64,000 nucleotides of DNA from Xestospongia muta (GCA_963693285.1 OY848919.1:10659461-10723460), one strand, 5' to 3'. Positions 36,582 to 49,295 are shown, counted from the stretch's first letter. Numbers and translations are program-made. The notes: a model not told the origin generated them from the sequence alone.

Positions 36582-37744
36582 CTATATATATACAAATAAG
36601 TTCAAATTATCTTCGTGTGGGAATGACAATTAATGAAGATCAGTAAACACACTTTGTGATGTAAGCTCTCTACTCTTTTTTTAATTACATTTGTATTTCA
36701 GGTCATAATTTCAGCATTTATTATCTTAATTTATATTCCATGTATTATTGCCCTAATTCTGATTTATTCAGATGCTTTGTAGTCAATAAACAAACCCATG
36801 TTAAAGATGATGTACAATTAATATTAGTGAATACACACATTATTGCCAGTAAAGTAGTGAAAGGTAGAGACAAAATCAACTACCAAATTGACAATGATAT
36901 TCTTAAATTTTATTAATTGAAATATGTACAACTAACAAATAATAGCTATACACAATGTCACAATTAATTTTATCAGGACCTCACATGTTCCTGATTTTAT
37001 TAATATATGAGTGTATTTGAATTTACAAAGCTCAACAATTAGCATGCACATGATAATAATATAAGCTACATAAAGCACTAATTGATTTGTTCATTTACTT
37101 TATTACACAAATAGCTTTTTAGGCTAAAATATTTTATAGCAATTTTAATTACTTCAGCATTATATACATAATTATATATATAGTTTTGACTGAATGCAAA
37201 AGAAAAATCTTATTGTAACTCCCTAAAAGTCATTCAACATAATTCTGTAGTAGCAATTTGATGAACACTGGGTATGACACTTAAATCATTTATAGTGGTG
37301 TCTGTTAATTAATTGACTGTAGTCTTTTCTTTCTCTTTAGAAATAATTTGTTTCCACTAAAAAATGCCATTTTGCTTAAAAATTTATTATCTTGTATCTG
37401 ACATAACAATGAATACCTACCAATTAATCCATAAACATAAATATTCTGCAACCTTATAATATAAATTGTTAACCATTTTCTGACCTTCAATGAAACATTG
37501 ACTAGTCTCTCACGCTCAAAGATGTGTTGATTGTTTTTTAACCCTCATACTCAAGTAATATCAGTACCAAGTAACTAAACCATACAATCATTACTGATTT
37601 TAAAAATCACATCAATAAGTATAATAATTGTAAAATATTAAATTTATTGGGTGACAAATTTAATACTACATTGTATACAATAAGCTAAAAAATCTATACA
37701 TCAAATTGTTTCATAAGTTTCATAACTGGCTTATATCCTATACT

Positions 37745-37932
37745 TGAAATAGTAATAACTGTACGTATACCCATCATGATTGTCGTATCTCTAACAAAAA
37801 GATGCCAATGAGACTGATAAAAAACAACACCCCAAAAACTAAGCCAACAATGTTAAGATCAAGGACAATATGACCAAGAGTGCTAGCAGCTTTATATAGT
37901 ATGCTCTCGTTTATCAGCATCTATTGCCCATA
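37745..37932 (-). pseudogene. DSP-10: solitary decayed last exon
   Basis: The complement resembles the ADARGD exon (AIDADKRE, then stops, then LGHIVLDLN). The acceptor AG is mutated. A near copy is at 53.2-53.4 kb. Confidence 0.65.
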
Positions 37933-39116
37933 TGAGACAAAAAAATGAACATTTTCAAAGTGTCAAGTTTAGGCTATCTCCAGCTAGATCAAAAATAAAT
38001 GAAATGCAATAATGACACTTAGTAATGTATCTTCTCAGCTCAGTTTAAGAAAACATTCATATTTCAAGTCATAATTTCTACATTTATTATCTTAATATAA
38101 ATTTCATAAATTATTGATCTATTTCTGATTTTTTTAGATGCTATATAGTCAATGTAGTCCATTGAACTAAACTCATCCTGATCGTGATGCACAGTTACAA
38201 TTAGGAAGCACACACATTAAAGCTTGAGTAAATTTTCAGTAAAGAAGTGAGTAAAATAGTAAGGTAACCAACTACCACATTGACAAAAACATTATAAAAT
38301 TTATCATTTAAGTATGTAGATATTTAAAAGTAACAGATACAAGCTATACACAATAACTTTACCAGGAACTCATGTGTTCTTGATTTATTAATACATAAAT
38401 GAATTTGAAGTTAGAATTAAGCCACAGCAACCAGCATGCATATTGCAGATATAAGCAAAATAAAGCTCAACTTGATTCATTCACTCACTTTATTATGCAC
38501 ATAACAAGTTAAATTATTTTTAAGCATATGTTAACTACTTCAACCATATATAATTATTATATAAATTAACTGACTCCAAACTAACTTGTTATAGTAGCTC
38601 ACAAAATCTCATTCAACATATTACATTAATAGAGGAAAGTTTTAATATTGTAATAAATTATATATTTAATAGCAATATTTAAAAATGTAAAGTTTAATTA
38701 TATTCAGGTTTGCCAGTTAATTAGTTGACTGTGGTTAATATTTATTAGAAATTATTTAGTTCCACTAAAAGGAAAATACCATTTTATTAGAAATATCAAA
38801 TTATTTGGCATGGTTATAACAATGTATCCTTAAGATACACAAGCATGAATATTCTGCAACTTATCATATGATATGTTGACTAATTTCCAACCCTCAATGA
38901 TTATGTTGACTGGTTTCTGATCCTCAAAATTAAAATAATATCAGTTCTTAATTAAAGCATACAATCATTATGAAACATATCAAAAAAAGTGTATAATTGT
39001 AATTTATCACATTAACTGGGTGAAAAAATGAATTTCTACTACATTGCATAAAATAAAACTAGACACATCTACATATCAAATTGTTCCATAAGTTTCATGA
39101 CTGGCTTACTATTACT

Positions 39117-42100
39117 TTATTTGTAACAGTAATAACTGTATGTATGGCCATGATGATAACCATATTCGTTTTCATATCTGTAGCAAATTCTGTCACTGGT
39201 TAAAGGAACAACAACAGCAACAGCAATAATAATAAGAACAATAACAAATATCCAGGCAACTAAACTACCAATGTTAAGACCAAGAGCAATACGACCACGA
39301 GTGCGAGCAGCTACAGTGTTACCTCGTGCTTCAGCATCTCGAGCCTATTTGAAACAAAAACAATAAATACTCCAAAATTACATTTAGCACAATGATGTAG
39401 TTGTTTAAAGCATTAATATTTTTGATTACATCATTACATTTGCTGCTTCATTACAAGTTCTATAACAATTATATTTAACAATGGTGCTAAACAGTTTCCA
39501 TTACAGAAGTCATTTAAATTATAAAGTATATTTGTTTTATTAAGTATAACATGTATTGTTAATAATAATATTACCATTATAGAAAAGATGATGGCTGGAA
39601 CAGTACAAAGGAGAGAGTGCCACATTCCACAAAGAGCACACAAGATTGTGAGCACAATACCCAATGTCAGATAATGATCTTGAGTTGATTGAAAGTGAGA
39701 TCTAATCACAGAAGATTGATTCTGCACTACAACTACATTGGAACTTGACTAAAAAAATCAGTACCAAAATAATATATCATGAATATAAAAATTAAGCTGT
39801 ACAATTAAATATAATATATGTATATATATATGAGCAAATTATAAGTGTCAAATTCAATCTGTGTAATACTATGCATAGCTAATGTTATATGATACAGATG
39901 CATATAATGTATTTGTTAAAGTTATCACTTCTTACATGCTGTTGGGCTTGTGGAGAAGGAGCAGAATGTTCAATATATGGTGATGGGGAAACATTAGCTA
40001 CATTGAATAAAATGAAGTATAATATACATAATTTCTTTTAATGACTATCATATAGAATATTTGAGGTGTAAAAGATATATAACTTACTATTGAACTTTTG
40101 TGGTCCTGGATAATAGTCACTATCAATTGCATGAGGATGCCCCTGATAACAGGAATTAATTATTAAAGTGAATACATAGACAACGAAATGCACTAAAGTG
40201 CTTAGCCTTGCTATGGTGGATCTATACTGCAAACTCTAGAGTGTATGTACATTTAACATTCCACAAGCTTAAAGGTATGGTAAATTATCAGCCTTACTCT
40301 GACAACAGTCAACTTACTGGCCAAAGTGCAAACTAATTGACCATTAGGCACTACCAAGAAAATGTCTTTATTCTTTTTAGCCTCTTAAGTGAAGTATACC
40401 ACAGAATACAGACAAGAGATATCTCATGTGATGAGACTACTGGGTACTTTGCACTTCAATTGACAAAAGGTCTAATATTTTCCGACTTCTTAGTAAAAGT
40501 TAGTGATTCTCCAATGACAGCTATGGTGGTAGTATTTTTAGTTTGTGCTCAATGTCTCGACAAAGATAACTGCAAAAATTAGTAAATATTTGCAAAAATT
40601 CTCACTTTAAAAACTTGTAATATGTCATAAGCTCTATGCAGGAGGTTTTTATTGAGTTCTCGAGTTTTCACTGAAATTGGGCTTTTTTCAAAGCTTTTTC
40701 AGACTTTTAAAGCTTTTTGTTCATTTGACGCTTCTTTCAGCAGTATTCTTAGAAGTACAGAAGTTTTGCTACCTTAACATATAGTTTGGTGGTTACCAGT
40801 GTCATGTCTGCCGAGTTAAAGCAGTTCAAAACCATTTGCCCAAGTAACAGACCCACACACACACACTAACAGACTAAAGTACCCTCGGCTTTGCACCCAC
40901 ACACAGCAAGGTTAATTACATTACAAATAGGTTTATTACCATTACATATACTTACAGGTTGAGTTGATGGTGGATAAGCAGCACCTAATAACAAAAGGTC
41001 ATAAATGTATAAACAATTTTAACAGTTACAAAGTATATTTTTAATTGATTTTAAGTCCACAAGAAAAATATGTAATGGTTTAATGGAAAGTAAACATAAT
41101 ACTGTTTTGAGTACTAATGCACTAATGTTTATTTTATAAATAATCAAAATAGTTATCAAATATTTAAAGAAATCAGTTATCTCAACATACTACATTATAT
41201 CTAGACTAATTGGGTAAAGTATTTATTTTGAAAAATTTATTCAGGGGCTTTACAAGAAACAATCAAATCTCAGTAATAGATATGTCAATGGCATCAGTTA
41301 TGATAAACTCATGAAACCCATGAAACTTAAAGCAATGTGACATTAATTAAATTCATGACTATAATAAATTTAATATTTTAAATACATGCTCATTGATTAT
41401 ATAGAAAGTGAATTTAAATTAATTGATGATATATAGATGGATAGATGGATGGATGGATGGATGAATATACCTTTGAAATGTTGTGATGCTGATGTTAGAG
41501 GAGGTAGAGGTCCCTATATCAATATTATATTTGATATAACAACATATCACATACACACACATACATACAATGTACACATATATTATTTATGCACACACTA
41601 ATGCACATGATTATAAATAGTATTACTTACAGATATTGTTGACAATACATTAGCAGTACCTGAGAAAAAGTGTTAAATAAATGTATACATTTTGTTTGTG
41701 TCATTGTAATTATACAAATACTATATTTAATAAAGTTCCATGGACAGGGGAATGCATGTATTTGTATAAACAAATTGTTTTGAGCCTCTTTATTATAGTG
41801 TAGTAACATTATATACAATTTTCTAGCTTCCTCACTAAAGGTATAAACAAGGAGACAAGCAGGAAGTTTAATTCCTGTAATACAAGTAGCCTTTTCTACC
41901 AGTACATCAAATGTTACTAAAGTTAAATAATCATACACTCAATAGTACAACAAAATCTACAGAATCTTTTATCGAAATTACATCCAAAGCATATTGCTCC
42001 TTTCTTATACAAAGCCGTTATATTTCATACTTGTGTTTATATTGTAGTCTCATGAGCGGGACACAACCTCTTTGGTTAAACAAAGGGCAGTGTCTACAGG

Positions 42101-42342
42101 TCCGGTAGAAAAAAGCCATCCTTTAATGTGAAATTAATACTATACCTGGACCCTACACCCTAAACACTAGACCCTAAATGTATTAACTTCACATTAAAGT
42201 ATGGCTTATTTCTACTGGACCTGTACAAAGGACGGTCTATCATTCAATCATAGGGTTTAGGTCTAGATTTATGGTGTGGGTTGATTAATTCATAACTATA
42301 TGAAAATTTTATATGCAACATGAATGATTACTTACCTTCCAT
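39117..42342 (-). CDS. DSP-11: chimeric dispanin, type I 5' exons joined to a type II body
   Basis: Eight exons: 42336-42342, 41631-41659, 41471-41513 (type I, near-copies of DSP-5 exons 1-3), then 40956-40984, 40088-40142, 39936-39997, 39575-39748, 39117-39344 (type II). Phases fit throughout: 627 nt, 208 aa, the longest copy. Reading order: MEGTANVLST, PPLTSASQHFK, AAYPPSTQP, DSDYYPGPQKF, linker SPSPYIEHSAP, TQDHYLTLG plus first hydrophobic segment, ARDAEARGNTVAARTRGRIALGLN plus second, and a long Tyr-rich tail ending GHTYSYYCYK. The type II part has no first exon of its own nearby. An inverted AACCTCGCT element fills the intron at 40.2-40.9 kb. Whether one transcript spans both halves needs RNA data. 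Confidence 0.72.
40181..40911 (-). mobile_element. AACCTCGCT inverted-repeat element in DSP-11
   Basis: Reverse-oriented relative of the two Rhesus-intron elements: CACTAAAGTGCTTAGCCTTGCT at one end, then ACACACACACTAACAGAC and AGCAAGGTTAATT at the other. DSP-17 lacks it at the same place, which exposes the insertion: sequence resumes as ACATTACA on the right. No transposase. Confidence 0.7.
41435..41466. repeat. (GGAT)n microsatellite
   Basis: Tandem GATGGATA/GATG tetranucleotides immediately 3' of the transplanted third exon of DSP-11, close to the junction between type I-derived and type II-derived sequence. Confidence 0.8.
42097..42223. mobile_element. 127-bp palindromic MITE flanked by TA
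   Basis: CAGGTCCGGTAGAAAAAAGC at the left and its diverged inverse GCTTATTTCTACTGGACCTG at the right, about 43 bp each, with TA on both sides. This suits a Tc1/mariner-type deletion derivative. It interrupts the first intron of DSP-11; DSP-5 and DSP-6 lack it at that place. Confidence 0.8.
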
Positions 42343-42456
42343 TCAAGTAGCTGCAAGGATAACAAGACGCGAGATTAGTCTCAAATTTGCTACGAATCAG
42401 TAATCGCCGAATATACTATGATGTAATCTGTAAACGAATGCAAATTCCTTAAAAAA

Positions 42457-42467
42457 TAGCCACGCCC
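42457..42467 (-). promoter_or_regulatory. CCACGCCC box upstream of DSP-11
   Basis: AGCCACGCCCG about 117 bp upstream of the DSP-11 ATG, copied with the type I 5' end. The chimera therefore probably has a type I promoter. Confidence 0.4.
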
Positions 42468-43623
42468 GGAACTTACCATCCCAACGTAGTAACTTTACTC
42501 TATGTGAATATTTTTTTAATATGAATTATTATTGATGTAAAATAAATAGTCATCCAATATATAAATTAGTTCAGTTTTATTAAATGTTATATGATAGATT
42601 ATAACATAACAAATGACTTATAGAAGAGATTTAATGCAAAGTTTCTAAAAAATACCAAAGTGTTGTTGTACAAAAATGTTTTTATTTGAAAAATGCTATG
42701 CACATATGACAATAATCAGGACAGCCAAAATGATAAAAAAGAATACAACAGATACAAACTATACACAATAACAAGTAATTTTACCAGGACATTGTTTGTT
42801 CCTGATTTTAATAAAATATGCGTAGATTTGAACTTACAAGGCCCATCCACCAACATACCTATACGAGACAAAATATAAAACACTAAATAAATATTCCAAA
42901 ATTATATATATAACAATTATTTAGATGTTTAAATGATTTATAATTTAAATTACATAATATAAATTTGTTGCTTTATTATTATAAACATTTTAAATTTGAC
43001 TCATAAGTTCTATATAAATTTAGTATAACATGAGTAATAAGCAGTTTCTGTTAGAGAAAGAATGAACAGATTAAAAAGTAAAAATATATTTCCTTTGTTA
43101 AATATAAGATGAATTATTTTTGTTCACTAAAAACATAAATACATTTTTATAACAAATAAAAAGTTATATTAATTAGTATTTGTTATAAAAATTAATCCCT
43201 GCTAGTAATAAACAAATATGAGTATTCTACAAACTTATCATATGATATATTGACCAGTTTCTGATTTTCAATAATACACTGAGTGGTTTCTGACACTCAA
43301 TAATATATTGAACGGTCTCCAGTTGCTGACACTCAATAATATATTGAATGGTCTCCAGTCCTTGTACTTTAAGTAATATCAGTACTTAAAGTATCTAATA
43401 TCATTTGATCACTACTATATATATATATATATATATATGTCAAAAGTATAATGATTTTAAATTATTCACATTAGATGGATGTCAAAGGTAATTTTTTATT
43501 ACATTGTATTCAATAAAATTTGAAGAATGTACATATGAAATTGGTTCATGAATTTCACGACTGACTTTTATTACTTTACTTGTAATTCATAACAATAATT
43601 ACATGTATTATATAGTCATTTGA

Positions 43624-44300
43624 TTAACAATTTCTTCTTTCTACAGAAGCAACAAAAGCAACAGCAATAATAATGCCAACAAAAACAAACTTTTCATTTC
43701 TAACAGTGCAGACACCTAAACCAACCATGTTAAGACCAAGGGCAATACGACCAAGAGCACGAGCAGCTTCACTATTGCCTAGTGCATCAGCATCTTGAGC
43801 CTATATGAAAGAAAATATAAAAATCTTTCATAAATAATTAAAAAATTGCTAGTTGAACTTTTATACATTTAACAAAGACATAGATTTTTACAGCATTAAT
43901 ATTTTTTAGTCCATCATTCAAATTAATTGCTTCATAATATAATAAATATTATTATTTTTATTCCATATAGAAGTTTATACATGTAATTTAAGCTTTGACT
44001 TTTCATAAGTTCTATATTAATTACCTTTAACAAGAGTACTAAATAGTTTTTGTTACAAGAAATGTAGTTTAAAAATATTAAAGTGCACTTTCTTTGTTAA
44101 ATATAACATACATTATTAATTATAATATTACCATTGTAGAAAAGATGATGGCTGGAATAGTATAAAGAAGCGAGTGCTGTGTTCCATAGAGGACACTTAA
44201 GATTGTGAGAACAATACCCAATATCATATAATGATCACCAATTGAACGATACATAATTGCAATCACAGGAGGCTGACTCTGAACTACATCTACATTAGAA
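43624..44300 (-). pseudogene. DSP-12: truncated duplicate of DSP-7
   Basis: The last exon (43,624-43,800; AQDADALGNSEAARALGRIALGLN with the RNEKF insert, ending SVERRNC) and first-TM exon (44,132-44,300) are open and almost identical to DSP-7. Just past 44,300 the sequence jumps into what is the upstream flank of DSP-7 (near 32,430), so exons 1-4 are deleted and no start remains. Confidence 0.75.
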
Positions 44301-44845
44301 CTATAGTCAATTAACGATCACGTGCAGAGTACAATCGAAAACGTTGTGGGTGGCAACAGCGATTTTTATATATACTAATCTCTCATAATTATGACTTCAA
44401 AATACATGGCGTTCACGTTGAATTTAATGATAGTTTAGTATACAATAGAACTATTAGTATTTACATATCAAATTGTTTTAGGAGTTTCATGACTGGCTTT
44501 TATTCTGTTACTTGTAATAGTAATAACTATGTATAGCCAGAAAAGTAACTTGCATACCGAACATTGCTTCTGCTAAAAGAAGCAGCAACAGCAATACCAA
44601 TAATGAAACCAACAATAAAAAGCACCCAGGCAACTAAACCACAATTGTTAAGACGAAGGGCAATAAGACCATGAGTATGAGCAGCTTCATTGTCACCTCG
44701 TGCATCAGCATCTCGAGCCTATATGAGACAAAAAACACTTCATAGATACTCCAAAATTACATTTAACAATTATGTAGCTGTAAAGTATTTATAACTCATA
44801 ATAATAGACATTTTTAATTAGGCTTTCACAAGTTCTATATAAATA

Positions 44846-46334
44846 CAGTGGCCCTCAAAAGAGTTCGGCCACTCACGTGTTTCTTATTAAAAATAGTACT
44901 TAAGCTTATTTACTTAGACAATGCGCAGTACTTAACAGAACATCTTACAGCTGCTCAGTTACGTGTATCAACAGTTCTATACACAAAAGCAATTAGAGCA
45001 GCAGTTATGAACTCGTTTAAAGTGCTTGACTTGAAGACAAGTTTCTGAAAACAATTAGTAAATAGCTGACCACAACATGCCCAGAGGAAAACCCACCAGT
45101 GAGTTCTAGAGAGGTCAAATTATAGCTTCGCACCAGCTTAAACTGCCATCTAGAGCTATATCAAAATAATTAAAAATACTAAAGAGTACAATAAATGACA
45201 TCATGAAAAAAATACAATATAAATAAGTCAGTAACTGATGAACTACGACCTGGACATCCCAAATTGTCTTCAAAACGAGAAGATAGAAGTCTCGTGTTAA
45301 AGTCAATCAGAGATTGTAAACTAACAGCACCTCTTCTGAAAAATATATGGAAGGAGGAAGATAATGTCATGGCTTCCTCAAGTACAGTGAAGAGAAGACT
45401 GATAGATGCTGGATTAAATAGTAGAATATCAAGAAGGAAACCATTGTTACTGCCAAGACACAAACAACAACGTCTCCAATGGGCAAAAGATCACAGGGAC
45501 TGGACAGAGGATATGTGGAAGAAAGTTGTATGGTCTGACGATTCCAAGTTTAATCTCTTCCATAGTGATGGTCGAACGTACATAAGACGTAGACTATCAG
45601 TAGAATTTAACGAGGACTGTATACAGGGCACAGAAAAGCATGGTGGCGGTAGTGTAGTGGGGATGCATCTGTGGCAATGAAAAGGGTATGTTAGTACAAG
45701 TCAAAGGCAAGATGGATAGATTTCAGTATTTAGAAATACTAGAAAATGCAATGATTCCATCAGCCTGGTCAATAGGTTGTTTGGACTACATCTTCATGCC
45801 TTTGCCACAAGGCTCATCTAATAACAGATTGGATGGACGAAAACGGTGTTAATTGTACTACATGGCCAGCACAATCTCCAGACTTAAACCCAATAGAAAA
45901 CTTATGGGACTATTTAGAGAGGAAACTGGAGGTATTGCCAACAACAACTCTCTCTCAATTATGGGACACCCTAAGTGATCTTTAGGAGAATATACCAACA
46001 GAAATAATAGAAAACCTGGTCTCGTCGATGCCACGAAGAATTGAGGCTGTTATTAAAGCAAGGGGTGGGCACACAAAGTACTAGATATCTTAACTTACAT
46101 AAGATATTATTTTATTTGTTTTTGCCATAAAACACGGTAATAAACATCATCCCTTGTTTAAACACAGACGTTACTTACGCTAACTTTTCTCCAACTTCTA
46201 ATGTAATTGTAACAGACTCCATACCACCTCCTGTTAAGCCTTCTCTTGAAAGATAGCTCAGAAACACTACACGTGTAACTGTGGTTAATAATGCAACTTC
46301 CGCGTGGGTGGCCGAACTCTTTTGAACGCCACGG
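44846..46334 (+). mobile_element. Degenerate Tc1/mariner transposon
   Basis: Inverted termini CAGTGGCCCTCAAAAGAGTT and, at the right, AACTCTTTTGAACGCCACGG, with TA on both sides. The + strand encodes a broken Tc1-type transposase: HTH-like start near 45,077 (MPRGKPT, then a stop), an open stretch at 45,264-45,680 with TVKRRLIDAGLNSR and VVWSDDSKFNLF (first catalytic Asp), then a frameshift, CHKAHLITDWMDENGVN, and WPAQSPDLNPIENLWDYLE with the last acidic residue. The segment that should hold the middle Asp (normally DNDP before the CHKAHL stretch) reads TTSSCL. Several stops make it inactive. Removing it restores the DSP-8-like intron. Confidence 0.9.
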
Positions 46335-46589
46335 TATAGCATAACATGAGTACTGAGCAGTTTCCATTAGAGAAAGAATGAACAGATTTAAAAGTACAAA
46401 TTATATTTACTTTGTTAAATATGACATACATTATTAATTATGATATTACCATTGTAGAAAAGATGATGGCTGGAATAGTACAAAGGAGAGTGCCATGTTC
46501 CACAGAAGACACATAAGATTGTGAGCACAATACCCAATGTTAAATAATGGATAATGGTGATATAACATGCTCTTAAGAAGCCATACACT

Positions 46590-46662
<73 letters not shown>

Positions 46663-46675
46663 ATATATATATATA
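46590..46675. repeat. (AT)n tract in DSP-13
   Basis: Long AT/TA dinucleotide run with a TATGTATG interruption, homologous in position to the tract in DSP-8. Confidence 0.9.
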
Positions 46676-47539
46676 TAAACATTTCAATTATGCATCACCG
46701 TCAAGTGTACTTTTCATAATACAATTTTATATGTTACAGATGCGTATGATGTACTTCATTAAGGTTTACCTGCTGTTGGGCCTGCGGAAGTGGAGCAGGT
46801 TGCCCAAAATATGGTGGTGGGACATCATTAGCTAAAATGATTACAGTAAAGGATAATATATATGACTTCTATTAATGACAATGACATAAAATGTTGAAAA
46901 TGTTAATCAAATATAACTTACTACTGAGTTTTTTCAGTCCTGGATGATAACCACTACCAGTTGGATTAGGATGTTTCTAAATGATAATTATTAATTGTGA
47001 AAGTGGATGCATGTACATGTACGTTACAGATAATTTATTACCAGTACCAGTACAGTACTTACAGGTTGAATTGATGGTGGATAAGCAGCACCTAAGAACA
47101 AAACAACATAAATAAACCTTTAAGTACATTTAGTTTTATTGACTTATATCCATAAGAAAAAAATGCAATGGTTTAATAACTATATGTACTGTATATTGCC
47201 ATTTTCTGTCAACTACATGTAGTATACTTGCAACCTTCTATCAAACTTAGTGGAGCACATGTACTAGAATTACTTTAATGTTTTATTAAGGATCTAGTAA
47301 CAATCTTGTATGACTATTGCCATATTTAAATTGATTTATGAATAGGGAGAACTTGATATCATTTCTTGTAAATGTTATTAATATTAAGTGTCAGCAAAGT
47401 AGAATGATATTTTTTGTGACCTCAATTATTGAAAAAATTACTACAAATATATAGTACTATATTAATTATTTAACAATTACATCATGTTATAATATATTAC
47501 ATTGTGTCTAGACTAATTGTCTTACATTGCATTGACTAT

Positions 47540-48150
47540 AATTATAGTAAATGGAGTCAAATTAACCATTACAAAATAGCATTTGTCATTTCAACCATTG
47601 TCTTTTTTTTTACTTTACTTTACCTTAATTTTGTCAATATGACATAAACCCAATATTGAGTTGCCACAAAGACAAAACTGGTCTAACTGTATAAAGTCAA
47701 CTAGGAGCCAAAAGGTCCTCTTTGTAGTTTATGTCTAATAAATGAAGCCATGAGCAAGAGATAGATACTATTTCAACTTAACTAATTAGATTGGGAACAG
47801 TTGTAATAGAATCTGCTTTTATCTTCAATTGAAGCCATGATTCAATTACTATAGCAATGTAAATGTAAACGAAATGTGGTTGTAGTTGCAAATTGGCTTT
47901 ATACATATTGAGATACACTATAGTTGGCCTTGTAGCAACTTAGAATGGGTTTACATCATATTGATGAAACTATGGTAACGAATACCTCAGTTAGAATGAC
48001 AAAATGCTTTTTTCAGTGTATTATGAATGATATAGTATATATATAATACACACACAGACGAATCCCTTTATTTAAAACACATGTACAAACAATATATACA
48101 CATTCTCTGATTCTAATAACCATTTATGAGCTTGATCACAAAAACATTTA
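47540..48150. other. Unassigned stretch in DSP-13 first intron
   Basis: About 500 bp (47,580-48,040) absent from the matching DSP-8 intron. No ORF or clear terminal repeat is seen; a T-rich run lies at 47,608. It is probably an old insertion. Confidence 0.35.
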
Positions 48151-48156
48151 TTTATG

Positions 48157-48369
48157 TGTGACCTGATAAGGGACCACTTCTGTGAAAACATTTTGACCTA
48201 GCTGATTTGTGAAAAGGGACCACTGTTAAAACACCTTTTGTGTACATACAGTTACCATGAATGCATATATAGCAATTGTATGTATACAAAACTGTTTTTG
48301 AGGTGTTTTAACTAGGGTCACTCTCAACAAATTGGCCAGAAGTAGTTTCTTATTGCAAACATGTTCACA
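48157..48369. mobile_element. MITE with TGTGACCTGAT termini in DSP-13
   Basis: Twin of the element at 34,354-34,560: TGTGACCTGATAAGGGACC, an internal GCTGATTTGTGAAAAGGGAC and an inverted right half. Confidence 0.6.
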
Positions 48370-48415
48370 TATGTTTATTTATATTATATATATTATACAT
48401 ACATACATACATGTA

Positions 48416-48460
<45 letters not shown>

Positions 48461-49295
48461 CTAGTAACTAAAAATTCAATGCCATTTTTACACTATACAA
48501 CAATTTAGTCTACACATGTATAGTGCACAGTTAAAAATAAAGAATAGAATTATACACTTGTTACCTTCCATTGTAGTCGTTGATAGCTTTTAACGAGAAG
48601 TGATCAACACAGCTTGAATTTATCCCGACAAGATCCCCCCTGTACTGTGAATGTGTATAGGCGGTGATATTATATATAGGCGGTGATATTTTATAAACAA
48701 AATGAATCACGTGTGCTAGTCTATATAGTATTTATGCGAGAGGGCCGGAACATAACGTGCTGTTTATTCACAAAAATATGACTAACTCACGTGAACGTTT
48801 ATATTATCCTTCTCTGATCTCATTGATCCTATCTTCCTATCACAAAGTTCAGTACAAGACTATGATTGTTCTAATCATTGCCAGGATCTTCGTAAACGAT
48901 TTGGGACACTGAGTCAGAGAGTGTTCTGGAGAGTAGAAATACTATACCTTTTTCTCCAGAGTCTATCTGTCACAGTACAGGAAGGAAATACAATAATGCT
49001 GCTGGATACCATTAATGAAACCACTAATACCAAAACACCTTTTTGTATAGGTTATTGTTTTAGGTTTACTTATTATTTTTACCTTTACTTTTATCTATTA
49101 TATCATGTTTTCAATATATTTACTCACTTATTTTAATCACTATTCATTTTATTTATATTATATTTACATATTTGATTTGATTTGCAATAGCTTCAATCAG
49201 TACTTATTAACTTTGGTTATTTTATTTATTCTTTATTGTAATATAATAATTATATTCAGCACAATATAAGTCTATTATATTTGTACTGTAGTTAC

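Larger units (their letters stand above)
44527..48571 (-). pseudogene. DSP-13: type II dispanin split by a Tc1 insertion
   Basis: Recognisable exons: 48565-48571, 47063-47091, 46922-46976, 46770-46831 (ANDVPPPPYFGQPAP with PPPY), a first-TM exon cut to 46,450-46,543, and a last exon 44,527-44,718 (ARDADARGDNEAAHTHG). Defects: the 5' half of the first-TM exon is deleted, its remainder has a 2-nt loss, the last exon stops early at TAG within the TYSYYC tail, and a Tc1 element sits between the last two exons. It preserves the second and third exons that DSP-8 has lost, so it is useful for polarising that deletion. Confidence 0.8.

Noticed and set aside
45264..45680. 138-aa frame as a host gene
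   Set aside because: It is the middle of a broken Tc1 transposase flanked by inverted repeats and TA.
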